DNA of 64,000 nt from Pomphorhynchus laevis (lineage: Eukaryota > Acanthocephala > Palaeacanthocephala > Echinorhynchida > Pomphorhynchidae). Positions 45,961 through 57,221 of the stretch are shown here, piece after piece (positions within the stretch are counted from its first letter, which is position 1; every line of letters starts with the position of its first letter). Position numbers and translations under genes: made by a program. The DNA lies in contig WNNJ02002078.1 in NCBI GenBank assembly GCA_012934845.2, positions 115,026 to 179,025 of the forward strand. The letters are read 5' to 3'. The notes beneath the pieces are model-generated. The model had not been told where the DNA came from. It did no database searches and saw only the letters and a program-made list of their open reading frames with translations.

Positions 45961-46136
45961 AATGAACACCGAGCCTCAACGCCACGACGATAGAAATAGT
46001 CTAAATAATAAAAAATATTAATATTTTTAATATTATTTATTATTATTTATTAGTATTACAAGTTATAGCCAAATGGCTGTTTCAACTGATCACATAGGAA
46101 ATAAAAAAGAAAAGAAGAAAAAAAAGTTAATAGCGG

Positions 46137-48863
46137 TTACATAATATTGTATACATTCGAAATGCCATGATCGTTAATCCACTGACGAAGTTGAACTTTA
46201 AATTGAGATAAGTCCTTGGTACATGCTATTTCTCCTGGCAACGTGTTCCAGGCGTTTAATGCTCGATGTGAGAGCCTAGCCAAACTCACTACTTTACCGT
46301 GGGGAAACTTAAATAGTTTCAACGGGTGGCCACGATACGTCTGAGAACAAACTTTAACATAGCACGAGGGAAAACCATCTATCCCATTAACCATTCGCCA
46401 TAATGCAACAAGGTCTAGGTAATATAGCCTCTGACCCAAAGATGGTATCTTTAGAAATTCAAGCCGCTCACGATATGAATATGATCCATCCATACACATT
46501 CGAGAACCTCTACGAAGGATTGACTCTAGTCTATTGAACTCTTTCTTAGTGTATGGAAAAACTGCTTGCACGCAGTACTCTATATGCGGGCGAACAAGAG
46601 CGCAGTAAAGCCGTTTGAAGACGTATGGATTAATACGATTAAATGCATTTTTGACGCAGTACATAGCTCGCAAAGCCTTGCTATAGGCAAACTCTGTATT
46701 TGATCGGGATTTCAATGTCCTATGCACCATGACACCCAGATCCCTATACTCCATGACGACATTAAGAATTGAAGTTCCGAGGCGAAAACGACGGTCATCG
46801 CAACGCCTTCCTAATTTCATGTGGCCGCATTTGTCAACATTGATCTTCATACCAGTAGCCTCACTCCATTGGTATATTTCATTAAGGTCTTCCTGCAGGG
46901 AAATGCCAAGCGGATCAATATCATCTACAGACCATATTTTGAGGTCGTCAGCAAAAGCAAGACAGGGACTCTGAATCCGCAGCAACAAATCGTTAAGGAA
47001 CACAATAAACAGCAGAGGTCCTAGTACGGTACCCTGCGGAACACCACAGTAAACGCGTCTGGAAGTGGAAAGATGGGTGCCAACTCTCACCCTAAAGAAA
47101 CGATTACGTAGGAAATCTTGAATCCAATTACACAACATTACAGGAATGCCGTAGTTAAATAGTAATGCTACCAAGCTCTCATGCGGCACCCGATCGAATG
47201 CTCTTGAAAAGTCAATGAATACCACATTAATTGATTGGCCGCGACTGACCGCCTCAACCCACATTTCGCGTGAAGTCGATAAGTTTGTTAAGCAGGAACG
47301 ACCAGGAAGGAAACCGTGCTGAGAAGACGACATTATTCCGAGTTCCATCAAGTGATGCCTGATCCGGGTGGCGATCAACTTTTCTAGCACTTTGCATAGA
47401 GAACTAGTCAGGCTGATTGGTCTATAGTCAGTACAAGCCGTTGCAATGGTTTTCTTTGGGATCGGAACTACGATGGCAGTTTTCCAGACTTCAGGAACAC
47501 ATCCACTGGTCAAACTGTTCTCAAAAATAGCAAGAAGGGAAGGAGCCAAATATCTAGATAAATTCTTCAAGAGAAACGGAGAAATGTCATCAGGGCCAGT
47601 AGAGCTAAATGGGTCAAGCTGATCAAGCTGACTTACAATCTCACTAATCGTTACTGGAAGAAAACGCGAAGATTGCTTTAATGCTACACCATGCGAAGTG
47701 ATAGAAGCTCTTTGTGAATTATTTGTCGGTATCGAAAAAGACGTAGCAAGGCATTCCACAATACCACTCTGAGAAGTTATCATACATCCCTCCGCATTAA
47801 GGACATACTTGATTTCTTCATTAACGGTTCTGTTGCGACGAACATAGGCCCAGAATAGTTTTGGATTTCGTGTTACATTATTAGCGATAGACGATTCGAA
47901 TGCACGTCGTTTTGTTGCTTTCACTCTAGTACAAAGATTTCGAACATATTTATATCTGGCAGAGAAACTAGAGTCAGAACGCTGAAGCTTCCATAAACAA
48001 TTTCTTGAACTTATTAGTTGTCTGACGTTGGAATCTATCCATGCAGGTGACTTAGCAGCATAAGAGGATTCGCGCATAGGGGCAAGAATATCAGATAATT
48101 TATGTAGGTAATCAGTGATCATATTCAATGATAGCTTGTCCGTGTTCATAAAAGTACACGGGAATTGGTTGTAAACTCTCAAAACATCTTCTCTTCTCAC
48201 TTTCGACCAATGACGTTTGTAAGTTTTTGAACAAGGTGGACAGAATCTGGAATAAGGGACAGCCGTCAAGGAGAGCAAGCAGTGGTCACTACTTCCTAAA
48301 GGAGGGAGATGATCAACTTTGATTATGTCTCCTACATATCTGGAAAACACCAGATCAAGTACCGAATCCGATCTTGAAGTTAAGCAAGTTGGTTCTTGTA
48401 CATGCTGAATCAGCATGAGTTCCTCAGCAAGGAACTCAGATATTTCCCTTTCCGTGGAACTACCATCAGAAAAGACATAGTCTGACCATCTAGATCGTGG
48501 AAGATTAAAATCGCCCAAAAGAATAAAGTGAGGGGAGGAACATACCGATTGTAAAATAAGTTTTAGTTGATCAGTGTCTGCAATTACTGACGGAGATCGA
48601 TACACGACGCAAAAATTCATACTGGTCGCTGAGTGATCAATACGGAAGCATAGAGTCTCAAACGACCCACAAGGGTCACAAATATTCAACACCTCAGATA
48701 CGAGGAAATTTTCTCTGACATACGCGGCGACACCGCCACCTCGCCTACCTGATATCCTGTCGCTTCGTAGAAGGCGAAATCCAGGAATATTCACAGTGGT
48801 ATCGACAATATATTGATGCCAGGATTCAGCAACGCAGAAAATGTCATACGAATGAGAAAGCAT
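46137..48863 (-). CDS. CR1-like LINE ORF2: EEP endonuclease and reverse transcriptase
   Basis: 908 open residues. The endonuclease shows CVAESW (catalytic E), GRRGGGVAAYVRE, YRSP, LLGDFN and GSSDH. The RT shows YRPISLTSSLCKVLEKLI, FIDFSRAFDRVPHESL, GVPQGTVLGPLLFIVFLND and LAFADDLKIW (catalytic FADD at about residue 635). The C terminus contains RLSHRALNAWN. It performs target-primed reverse transcription. The true N terminus (SSIGYSNLRSLPAQIVELKS) lies in a different frame upstream at 49170-48844, so one frameshift near 48.87 kb separates it from the rest. Confidence 0.88.
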   Translation of the reverse strand: MLSHSYDIFCVAESWHQYIVDTTVNIPGFRLLRSDRISGRRGGGVAAYVRENFLVSEVLNICDPCGSFETLCFRIDHSATSMNFCVVYRSPSVIADTDQLKLILQSVCSSPHFILLGDFNLPRSRWSDYVFSDGSSTEREISEFLAEELMLIQHVQEPTCLTSRSDSVLDLVFSRYVGDIIKVDHLPPLGSSDHCLLSLTAVPYSRFCPPCSKTYKRHWSKVRREDVLRVYNQFPCTFMNTDKLSLNMITDYLHKLSDILAPMRESSYAAKSPAWIDSNVRQLISSRNCLWKLQRSDSSFSARYKYVRNLCTRVKATKRRAFESSIANNVTRNPKLFWAYVRRNRTVNEEIKYVLNAEGCMITSQSGIVECLATSFSIPTNNSQRASITSHGVALKQSSRFLPVTISEIVSQLDQLDPFSSTGPDDISPFLLKNLSRYLAPSLLAIFENSLTSGCVPEVWKTAIVVPIPKKTIATACTDYRPISLTSSLCKVLEKLIATRIRHHLMELGIMSSSQHGFLPGRSCLTNLSTSREMWVEAVSRGQSINVVFIDFSRAFDRVPHESLVALLFNYGIPVMLCNWIQDFLRNRFFRVRVGTHLSTSRRVYCGVPQGTVLGPLLFIVFLNDLLLRIQSPCLAFADDLKIWSVDDIDPLGISLQEDLNEIYQWSEATGMKINVDKCGHMKLGRRCDDRRFRLGTSILNVVMEYRDLGVMVHRTLKSRSNTEFAYSKALRAMYCVKNAFNRINPYVFKRLYCALVRPHIEYCVQAVFPYTKKEFNRLESILRRGSRMCMDGSYSYRERLEFLKIPSLGQRLYYLDLVALWRMVNGIDGFPSCYVKVCSQTYRGHPLKLFKFPHGKVVSLARLSHRALNAWNTLPGEIACTKDLSQFKVQLRQWINDHGISNVYNIM

Positions 48864-49091
48864 GTGACTTCAACTCCACTATTTGAGCAGGCAAACTACG
48901 AAGATTTGAATACCCAATCGATGAATAGCGTGTGGGTTGTGGTAAGGGATTACTAGAAACGGTGAATAATTTGTTGAATGCAACTAAGTGTCCAAGATCA
49001 TAATTGAAACTAACGCTATCCAAGAGTTGCGATGAATGACTGTTGAAACTACCTTTTTCAGACGAACTAGTAAGATTCAAACTGGATACTG

Positions 49092-50288
49092 CTAAGTGAC
49101 GCTGTTGATCGTTATGGGATTCCAACGAACTACTGGGCGCCACCTGACAACCTGAAAATTTCGTATGCATAAGTTCGTTTCACCTTCAGATAGCCGGTTT
49201 CGTAATTCTGTTTTTGCTTCTTTCAACTTTAAACGATCTTCGAGACTCATATCCTTAAGAATACGATGTGGATAATCTTTAAGTCGAAAACCACGTTTGA
49301 GCAAAAGGTCTGCATGTTTTGCAGAAGATAATACAACTTTCAACAATCTTGGTTTCTCTACCACCTTTTTTCCAAGTCGAAACAACTTTGTAACCTTCAG
49401 AGTAGAAGCTAGCTTCTCATCACCTTCTAAGAGTAACTGACAGAACACAGTACGGAGGCTGGACACATCATCATTCATACGTGTTTGTTAGTTACTGGCC
49501 TTTGATTCAGCGATACCACTAAATAGGATATTGCAAGACCTATCTGGATGCGAACGGTAGTTTGTAGAAGGAGCGTTGTCCAAAGAAATGCTCTGACCAT
49601 TTGAAGGTAAATAATTTCTTGATTTATTCTTATTTTTGGCCTTCTGTTTTCTATCGATGGCCCCACTCGAATCGCTACCTCTGATTTCACCCAATTGATG
49701 GTATGTCGATCCAGCGTTTCGTGTAGGTTGCAATAGAGTGTTGCGCCATACCCTTCCTTTGTTTACAGCTGGTGTAGTTTGTTCAACATGAATGACCGAT
49801 TTTTCTTTGTCCTGAAAGGATGACAGCATTTGAAGTTCGGCATTTGAAGTATTATCGTGCTGATGCGTAGATGACAGTGAAGGTAATTCAATCCTCGGTT
49901 CACATAGGTCAGGAGTTGAACTGTCATCTAATGGCAGCTTAACGACAGGATTAAGGGTACATGTGTTTATCGAAGTTTGATGGTCCGTGCTGTCTTGAGA
50001 GACACTAACGTCATTTAAGTTGATAGGTAACGATATATCACAACAATTCACATCACAAACCATATCTTGCACTAGTTTCATTTGGAGGGCCGAAATCATT
50101 GTAGCAGAACAAAAGCCGCAATAAAAGTCCTTGCTCTTGAGTGACGACTCGGTATTTAAAGGAATGTCGACAATAGACCACACTTCACAGCCTTTATTGC
50201 AACATTCGACCTCTAGCCGCTTATACGCATTACGATGTTGAGTGATATGTATAGTGTTTGACGCTCTCTTCGAATTTGCTTTCTTCAT
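49092..50288 (-). pseudogene. CR1-like LINE ORF1 with one in-frame stop
   Basis: Residues 1-266 (50288-49488) contain a CNKGCEVW...FYCGFC zinc-binding pair of the PHD-like type known from CR1 ORF1, then a low-complexity linker and NILFSGIAES, which begins the RRM-like part. After one TAA (49490-49488) the same frame continues 49478-49092 with KVTKLFRLGK, PRLLKVVLSS and KDMSLEDRLKLKEAKTELRN. ORF1 proteins bind the element RNA. The start is ATG at 50288, preceded by AAATTTCACA. Confidence 0.75.
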
Positions 50289-50340
50289 TGTGAAATTTGT
50301 ATGTTATTATATTGTATGTTTATTAGAAACCAAAATTTTT

Positions 50341-51430
50341 TAAGGTCCGAATTAAATGCAGCTGGAAATTTTTTTAAGCTGGGACACGGCGTGGCATTCA
50401 GTTGTTGCTTTTCAAAATATTGTGGATTTAAGCATTCGTCTGCAATTCCTTAGTCTGCAAGTCGTTGGTTGTATGTTTATAAGAAACCAAAATTTTTTTT
50501 ATTATATTAATATTATATTATATATTATATATTATATTATATTAATATTATATTAATATTATTATATTTTTATTATTTTTCACTTCACACTTGCGTTTAT
50601 TCCCTATTACAAAGTCATCTTTGGTTAATGTTAAAGAGGAACTAGTAATCTAAATTGATCGACGATAAAATAACAGGGTAAAAAATTACTAATCACTTTG
50701 TGATCTCTAATCACAAATCAATAAGCCGTTTCGTTTTGTATATGATAAACTGGGATGTAGTTCTTTTGCTTTACTAGTCTCAAATATTTAAAAATATAAA
50801 AGTATTGAAATACATTTTTATATTTAAAATAAAAATAATAATCATTCGAACTAAGCCATAGTTGCCAATCATTTAAACAGTGTTGGCGACCGTATCAACG
50901 GATCTGCTTATACACTTTCGCTGCTATATTTTATTAATTTCTTATAATAGACTTTTTATTTTGAGTTTTGAAAGCCATATTTTGGACAAGGTGTCTGTCA
51001 AACCCTTTTTTAAACATTAGTTGTCTTGCTTTGGTTCATGTTAAGTTATCGCAATGATAAATAATCAGTTCTATATTTATTGTTAAGGTTCACTAAATGA
51101 CAGTTAGTACTACTTTGCCTGTTATGTCTTTTTTAAATGATCTTGTTTTTTTGCTTGTGTTGTTCAACTTGTTAATTAATTTTATTGAACCAATGTTACT
51201 CAGACAAGATTTTTAATTTTTTAAAAGAGAAATTAATTTATTAGTAGTACAAAAAGAAGAAAAATTAGTGTAGTAGTGCCGAGTTGAAAAATAGTTTTAT
51301 GCTCTTCATCGTCAGTCGTAGGCGCATACATCCCCACAAAGGTTTAAATCGATGTTATCGATATTGAGGTTGACGACGGTTTGGTAAGAACGAAGGTTTG
51401 AATCGATGTTTGGGAAGAACGATGATTTAT
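50341..51430. other. AT-rich spacer
   Basis: A direct repeat of about 30 bases around AAGAAACCAAAATTTTTT lies at 50306-50344 and 50470-50505, then plain AT-rich DNA with AT microsatellites at 50510-50565. No gene seen. Confidence 0.4.
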
Positions 51431-53444
51431 TTGAGGACGTCCTTGTGAACTTCTTAGGGCACGAAAGGATGACAACTGCGAACGCGAGTTGGCGTTTGAT
51501 TGTTGTTATTGCTTTGGCGTAACTCCATGTGCCCCGTAAAGATTTCAGCTTAGCGATGGTTTTAAAAGGACTCGGGCACGGTCTCCGAGGCCGCCTTAAG
51601 AGGTGAATATAACGAGAACAAATGTGCTCTGCTAGACTGTGACGAATCGTTTTTCGTATTTGGATATTTTTATGTTTTCGTTGAATACAAATAATGATTT
51701 AGGATTGCGCTTGATGTACAATTGGGCAAAGATGAAAAATATGCTAGCATCGACGAATGTCGCTCAAATCGTGGACCGTTGAGTCCACTTCCTACAACGT
51801 CTAACCAGGCACCGTAGTCTCTGGTTGTTAAGGGCGAGTTGAAATGAAGTTTGTCAGGAACCAGTAACAGTTAAGGTACAGCTTCGACACTGTGGTAAAC
51901 GTTGGATAGTTCACGGGAAATTATCTCCTGCTCTGTATCGTGTCTGATTGTTTGCATACACATTTTTTTGCAAGCGAGGCCGTGACCGATTTGTAAGTAT
52001 TTACCACACGGGCAGCTGCCTCATAGTAGATCGATTGGTGTTTGTCCATAACGAGTAGCCATTCCGTCTGTGAATTCTTTAGCTGATAAATGAAACTTTT
52101 CACTACTAAGCGGCAAGGCTGTTCACCATGATGAGGCACCATCTCTTGATGCGTGTTCTTTGGCAATTTTTTGCGCAGGTAAGTGAACTGATAAGAGACT
52201 TCATGCGATCTTCGAATAAAGTCTTACGATGGATGTGATCAGTTGATTGTCATTTTTATGGCTTCACTCTGCGGATTTTTGCTTATGTTACTGTTGTATA
52301 CTGAGCACGTGCGAGTCGAACAGTCGTACTCCAGAAGCGATACATATTGTGGCTCATTAATGTCCAGATTGGGGAAGTAAGTATTCCATACAATTCATCA
52401 CATTATCCAGCAGTAATTCCGCTTAGCAGTAGAGTTTTAAGTGCGCAGAACGGTTCCCGTACTCATTCTGAGTCTCAAGGGCACGTTATTTAAAACGTGG
52501 GTCCATTTAGACTGTACGGCTTGTGTGAATTCGGTGTAAGCGATTTGCAGATCAATTGTGGCTACGGTAGATAATCGTGAAAAGAAAAGTCCCCAGCTTT
52601 TTGAATGTTTGATTATCATGCTTTCTTCAAACTCAGCGGACTCGATTAAATATCCTTGAATCGACACGCTAGACTTAGATACTTAGATGTCTGGATATGG
52701 TAAGTCATTTTGGCAGAAAGGTTATTTTCTTTGGATAATCAATTTTTTAGGATTGACATGGTAACCATACTTTATTCCTTAGCTAGTTAGTATGTTCCAT
52801 ACTTTTTTACTTGTTCAAGAGACCCGATAAAGTTAGTATAGTTGGCAAACCATTTCTGTGTGATATTGGGAACATATTGTTGGATTGTTTCATTCAGGGA
52901 AATATACGTTAGTGAGAAGTAGGTCATTGCAAAGGGATCGTTTTGCGTGAAACCTTCTGTCGAGTAAATGCTAATTCCGCCTAGAGTTAGCTGTGTGGGA
53001 TTTTGGTATAGGTTACGTAGAACTGTTGAAAGAGAAGGACATATAAATTCAGTGTATGTAAGAAGACACCTATTTATTGAATTGAATGCGTTCGATGCAC
53101 CTATTGCCAAGAAACAGAGGTCACTGCACGAGTGATATGAACTCATAATTGAATGAATTGCGTAATCGCTGCCATATCTTTGGCCGGGTGTCAGCAGTAT
53201 CTTTCGCAGACATCCACTTTATCACTTCGGACTATTTGTAAAATAGCCTTGTGTATAATACGTCTTGCTGTATTACATATTCCTTTAATTTGATTCCACC
53301 TGATTTCTTTCCCAGTGCTACCAGTCTGCAAGCTGTGAAGGCATCGAGTGTTTGTGTGTTTACATGCTCAATAACGATGCGGATTGTGAACTCTGCTATG
53401 GAAGATATAGATAAGGAGGGTTGTGCCGGAATTTGATTTGCCAT
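51430..53444 (-). pseudogene. Old R2-like LINE copy C
   Basis: Fragments colinear with elements A and B: LDAFTACRLVALGKKSGGIK, AIGASNAFNSINRCLL (motif A), GFTQNDPFAM (motif B), KWFANYTNF (where A has WYADDG), AYTEFTQAVQSKWTHVL, and near the end LNGPRFERH. The catalytic aspartates are gone and there are many shifts and stops. It adjoins the 3' end of the L2-like element at 53.45 kb. Confidence 0.7.
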
Positions 53445-53488
53445 GCAAGTGTGAGAATTTGAGAGGTTATGCGGCTCGGAATGTCGAG

Positions 53489-53833
53489 TCAGTTAAGGAT
53501 GCGGAAGGTGTTGGAGGTGTGGTCGTACTTGCGAAGGCGGGAGATGACTCTAGCAGCCGTGTGCAAAATCCTTTGTAAAGAGTGAAATTGATATGCTGGA
53601 CAGTTTACGAGAAGACCTAAGCAATATTCTAGACGAGGCATGAAAAGGCTGGAGATTAAAATAGCTGTCGATTTCACGTCGAGGTTTCTACGGACACTTC
53701 GGATGTCACGGAAGATGAGGGAGCATGAACTGATCTTGCTACGAATGAAAGGCAGAAACGAGATATTATTGCAAAAGGGACACCTAAAATTGTCATGATA
53801 GTCACTTCTGGTAGACGGAAATTGTGTATGCAT
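53489..53833 (-). pseudogene. L2-like LINE D, ORF2 C-terminal part
   Basis: FIRSKISSCSLIFRDIRSV, LISSLFMPRLEYCLGLLVN and HSLQRILHTAARVISRLRKY follow the RT in a different frame. The family's final 'RSC..LLHVP' block is missing, so the 3' end is truncated at the junction with R2-like copy C. Confidence 0.7.
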
Positions 53834-53871
53834 ACTGGAAAATCGAGGGTGTAAGAGTGGCGCGGTGTTAT

Positions 53872-55080
53872 CTACATCATGTTAGATTTCTCGTTGTTTA
53901 AAAACATTCGGATTGAACAAAGATATGCGTGAATAGCGGAGAGGCAAGACGATGCATCGGAAGCGAGGTTGGATGCAGATGTGAGTGTGCATGATGCATA
54001 TATTACCATATCATCAGCGTACTGAATAACTTCACAGCCTAAAGGGACAACGATGGAAGATAAATCACCAAGAAGAAGGGTGAAAAGAAGCGGCCCTAGA
54101 ACGGATCCTCGTGGTACACCGCAGCTGAGAGGAACCGGCGCAGAAGAGTTGGAGTTGGAGATTACGTGATAAGAGCGATTTGAGAGATAGGATTTGAACC
54201 AAGAAATGACATGAGACGAGAAGCAGTAACGTTGTCTGAGACATGAGAGAAGTATAGTGTGATCAGCTACATCGAAGGCGGAGGATAAATCAAGTGAAAT
54301 TACAAGGCTTACTAGATGTTTGTCAAGAGCAAGAAGTAGATCATTGGAGAGTTTTGTGCATGCGGTCATAGTAGAATGTTGTGGTCGATATGCTGATTGA
54401 AAAGGTGGAAACATAGAATTTGATGATATGTAGTTGCTTACCTGTCTGAGGATGATACGCTCGAAAAGTTTTGAGATGGTCGGAAAGTTTGATATTGGTC
54501 TATAGAAGGAGGCGGAACTGGGATCAAGATGATGCTTCTTTAATAATGGGCGAACTATGGCATGTTTGAACGACGAAGGGTAGTGTGATAAATGGATAGA
54601 CATGTTGAAGACACTTGTGAGATAAGGGCTGATGGCGTCACTTAGTAACTTTAGAATGTATGTTGGAACAGGATCGAGAGGAGAGGTTGAATTGGGTAAT
54701 CGTGCTAGGGCATCAGATACGCTTTCGATAGATAAAAGTGAAAAGTGAAACAGTTCAGTATGATATGGGGCAAGGTATAAAAAACTAGAAGATAATGGTA
54801 CGTGGATTGAGGTCAAAGTTCGAGCTATTTTGCGTTGCAAATGAGATGCGAATTGGTTGGAAGTGATAGAGATAGACGTGACGGATTTGTTTCTACCCAA
54901 AAGGTTATTAATGGATTTCCACGCGTATTGATGATTGTCACGCAAAGATGTTTTGCTTTGCCAGTACGAGGAGCATTTTGAGTTCAAAAGATATCGGTAT
55001 TTGCGTCGAAATTCGAGGTATTCTGAGTAAGATGAGTTTAATAGCTCGGTGATATTACGACGGCGGAATCTTGAGTTCAT
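53872..55080 (-). CDS. L2-like LINE D, reverse transcriptase part of ORF2
   Basis: 402 open residues. LPNSTSPLDPVPTYILKLL, FYRPISNFPTISKLFERIIL, LVISLDLSSAFDVADHTILL (motif A), CGVPRGSVLGPLLFTLLLGD (motif B, R for the usual Q) and IQYADDMVIY (catalytic YADD at about residue 353). It is separated from the upstream endonuclease frame by a one-base shift at GAATGAACTC (55077-55086). A linker rich in R and K precedes the RT. Confidence 0.8.
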   Translation of the reverse strand: MNSRFRRRNITELLNSSYSEYLEFRRKYRYLLNSKCSSYWQSKTSLRDNHQYAWKSINNLLGRNKSVTSISITSNQFASHLQRKIARTLTSIHVPLSSSFLYLAPYHTELFHFSLLSIESVSDALARLPNSTSPLDPVPTYILKLLSDAISPYLTSVFNMSIHLSHYPSSFKHAIVRPLLKKHHLDPSSASFYRPISNFPTISKLFERIILRQVSNYISSNSMFPPFQSAYRPQHSTMTACTKLSNDLLLALDKHLVSLVISLDLSSAFDVADHTILLSCLRQRYCFSSHVISWFKSYLSNRSYHVISNSNSSAPVPLSCGVPRGSVLGPLLFTLLLGDLSSIVVPLGCEVIQYADDMVIYASCTLTSASNLASDASSCLSAIHAYLCSIRMFLNNEKSNMM

Positions 55081-56108
55081 TCGGTGAAGGTGTCGTAAGG
55101 AGCGCTTGGTTCTTTGACAATCTCTATCGAACCAGGGCGCTCCTGACTGACGGCGAAGCGTAATTGTTTGAACGGCAAAATCATATCGAGTATGCCAATA
55201 AGTTCAGTGCTGTACATGTTGGTTAAGTCGTCAAGTGAAGTGTTAGTAAAGGCGGCAAAAATTAGGAGTGGGGACGAGAGAAGGTTTATACGCAAGTTAT
55301 TTAGATCAAGTTGTTTCCATGGACGATATATATGGGGATGAGTAGGGTGTGGAGGATCATTGGTTTTAATGTTAATGGTGAGAAGGTAATGGTCGGATAG
55401 GCCCACATCTTTCACAGAAACGGTGCTGCAAGTAGACGATGATTGAACAAAGATGCAATCAATGGTGCCACCTTGGATATGAGTGGATTCAGTAGGGATA
55501 TATCTGAAGCCAAAGTCTGATAATGTCTTGAGTAGGTGTGACGAGTGAGCGCATGATGGTCTGTCAAGTCGAATGTTGAGGTCACCAAGAATAATGACGA
55601 TAGATGATGTAATGCTTAGGTTAGAGAGCATATCAAAGAGTTCGTCAAAGAATGTAAGACGTGGCACAGATTAGCCTGGTCGATAGATAAGGGCGAAATA
55701 AATTCGTCTGCTGAAGTGTATAGCGTTAAAGCACATCAGCTCGAATGACGTAGGGGCAACTGGAAAGTTTAGAACATGTAACGATATAGCGGGCAAAGAA
55801 AAGGAAAGTAGACCACCATGGTTGATTCTTCCTGGATCACCATGTCGAGCACGTTCGGCAACGTTTAGGTTAAGCGATACGAGTCTTCGAATGGATATGT
55901 CGTTTGTGGAATGCCAATATTCGGTTAGGCAGAGAAGTGAAAGTGAGTTATTTTGGAAGACTTCGAGAGCAAGTTCAAGTTTGTGGAGTAAGGAACGAAT
56001 GTTGATGATACCGATGTTAAGTGAGTATTTAGAAAGAGAATTTAGGGAGGATGATTTGGAGTTAAATGGCCCGAAACAACCCAAGGAAGAGGAGGGAGAA
56101 TCAGACAA
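55077..56108 (-). pseudogene. L2-like LINE D, EEP endonuclease part of ORF2
   Basis: NIGIINIRSLLHKLELALE, CLTEYWH (catalytic E), GGLLSF and ALIYRPG; then one in-frame stop; then VIILGDLNIRLDR, GGTIDCIF and VGLSDHYLLT (catalytic D and H). This is the apurinic-endonuclease-like fold that nicks the target. Confidence 0.78.
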
Positions 56109-56239
56109 TTTTCGCCTCGTTGTTGTTTGCGATTTATCATGATGTCATATTGAGGGTGGTGATATATTTGGTTGAATTTCGGCGGAGATTAAATGATTTT
56201 TTTTGCAAACGAATAACTCGGTTATTGCGAATTATAAAT

Positions 56240-57159
56240 TTATGCGAAGGATCCGCATAAATTGCGGATCCGTCGCATAAGTCGGCGTAAATACAAACGA
56301 CATGTTGATGCACAAGATACCTTCAACGATGCGATAAGATCCGATACTAAAGCAAGATCGTCTGATGAATTAGGTAGTCCGCGTATTATTACGTTTGACG
56401 AGCGCCGTTGTTGCCTATCACATGCTTGAATTATTGTTAGGGGAGATGTTGATTGACCATCGAATTGAGATGTTGCGAGTATTGAGCGAGTCACTTCTTT
56501 GCGGATAATAGATGCGAAAGTTTGACGAGGTATTGAGAACTCTGGATTAGAAGTTGGCACGGAAGGCGAAGAAGTGAGATTTAGAGATTCTATTCTTGTT
56601 TGTAGATCATTAATAGAGGAATTGGCGCTCGCTAACGACTCTTTTAAGTCGGATAATAACTTAGCGGAACATAACCCACACAGAAAATCTCGTGTGAAAA
56701 ATTCCCTGGAAACTTGGCATGGCACTTTTACGGAAGAATATATTGGACAATCCAACGCGGTACACTTTAAATCTAGTGAAACAAACTCCCCTTGTGTGAT
56801 AATAGGTGACAAGGATGGTAATACACAGTTTGGAATCTGTATAGCGCTAGCAGCAAAAGAAGGATTGAATTGCAACACAGAATCTCCAAGACGAGTTGTT
56901 GAGATGTCGTTGTATAGTAATGTGGAATTTGCGCTATTTAGAGGTAGATGGTTTTCTACAGATCGTGATCGGTTTATTTCTTTAGAATTACCGTTTTCAC
57001 AGTTTTGAGCATAACAGTCCACGCAAGTACGACCAGCTTTAGCACAGATGCAACTTCGACATATTGAGTTTTTCTGTTACAGGAACAGCAACGTGAAGAA
57101 GTAGACATTACTCGGTTGGATGTTCTTGAAATAGTTTTGCTTGCATTCGTTTGCTCCAT
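56240..57159 (-). pseudogene. L2-like LINE D, ORF1 with Cys-cluster N terminus
   Basis: Starts MEQTNASKTIS, then SRCCSCNRKT. After a one-base shift the frame continues CRSCICAKAGRTCVDC, C, the same Cys cluster as in R2-like A and B. Then come CTALDCP...FLCGLCSAKLL (PHD-like zinc pair of CR1/L2 ORF1), a coiled stretch SANSSINDLQTRIESL, and RRSSNVIIRGLPNSSDD (start of an RRM-like domain). The end is truncated at a snap-back palindrome near 56241-56279. A Cys cluster fused to an L2-type ORF1 is unexpected. Confidence 0.7.
56241..56279. repeat. Snap-back palindrome at the ORF1 end of LINE D
   Basis: Arms of 17 bases (around GGATCCGCA/TGCGGATCC) with one mismatch and a five-base loop. Confidence 0.7.
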
Positions 57160-57190
57160 TGTAATTTGCGTATGTTTATTGTGATTTGTT

Positions 57191-57221
57191 TAAGTATTTA
57201 ACAATCAAGACAATTTTAGCT
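57191..57221 (-). promoter_or_regulatory. 31-base 5' leader of LINE D, shared with R2-like element A
   Basis: Exact match to 40521-40551. It lies 32 bases upstream of the first ATG of ORF1. The stretch between leader and ATG (AATAAACATAC...AAATTACA) also resembles the 5' UTRs of element A and LINE E. Confidence 0.6.

Larger units (their letters stand above)
46015..50340 (-). mobile_element. CR1-like LINE E, nearly intact
   Basis: ORF1 (50288-49092), then ORF2 (about 49000-46137), then a 3' UTR with GTTGAAACAGCCATTTGGCT and a tail of TAATAAATAATAA repeats, as CR1 elements end in short tandem repeats. Only about two disabling changes are visible: one in-frame stop in ORF1 and one shift at the start of ORF2. 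The copy should be young. Confidence 0.8.
53455..57221 (-). mobile_element. L2-like LINE D, near full length
   Basis: 5' leader (57221-57191), ORF1 (57159-56240) and ORF2 (56108 to about 53489) with endonuclease, RT and C terminus. Visible damage: one shift in the ORF1 N terminus, one stop in the endonuclease, a shift between endonuclease and RT, and one after the RT. The clade is L2/Crack/Daphne-like by RT wording (LDLSSAFD...DH...LL). It is the reference copy for the many truncated relatives at 25-36 kb. Confidence 0.78.
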
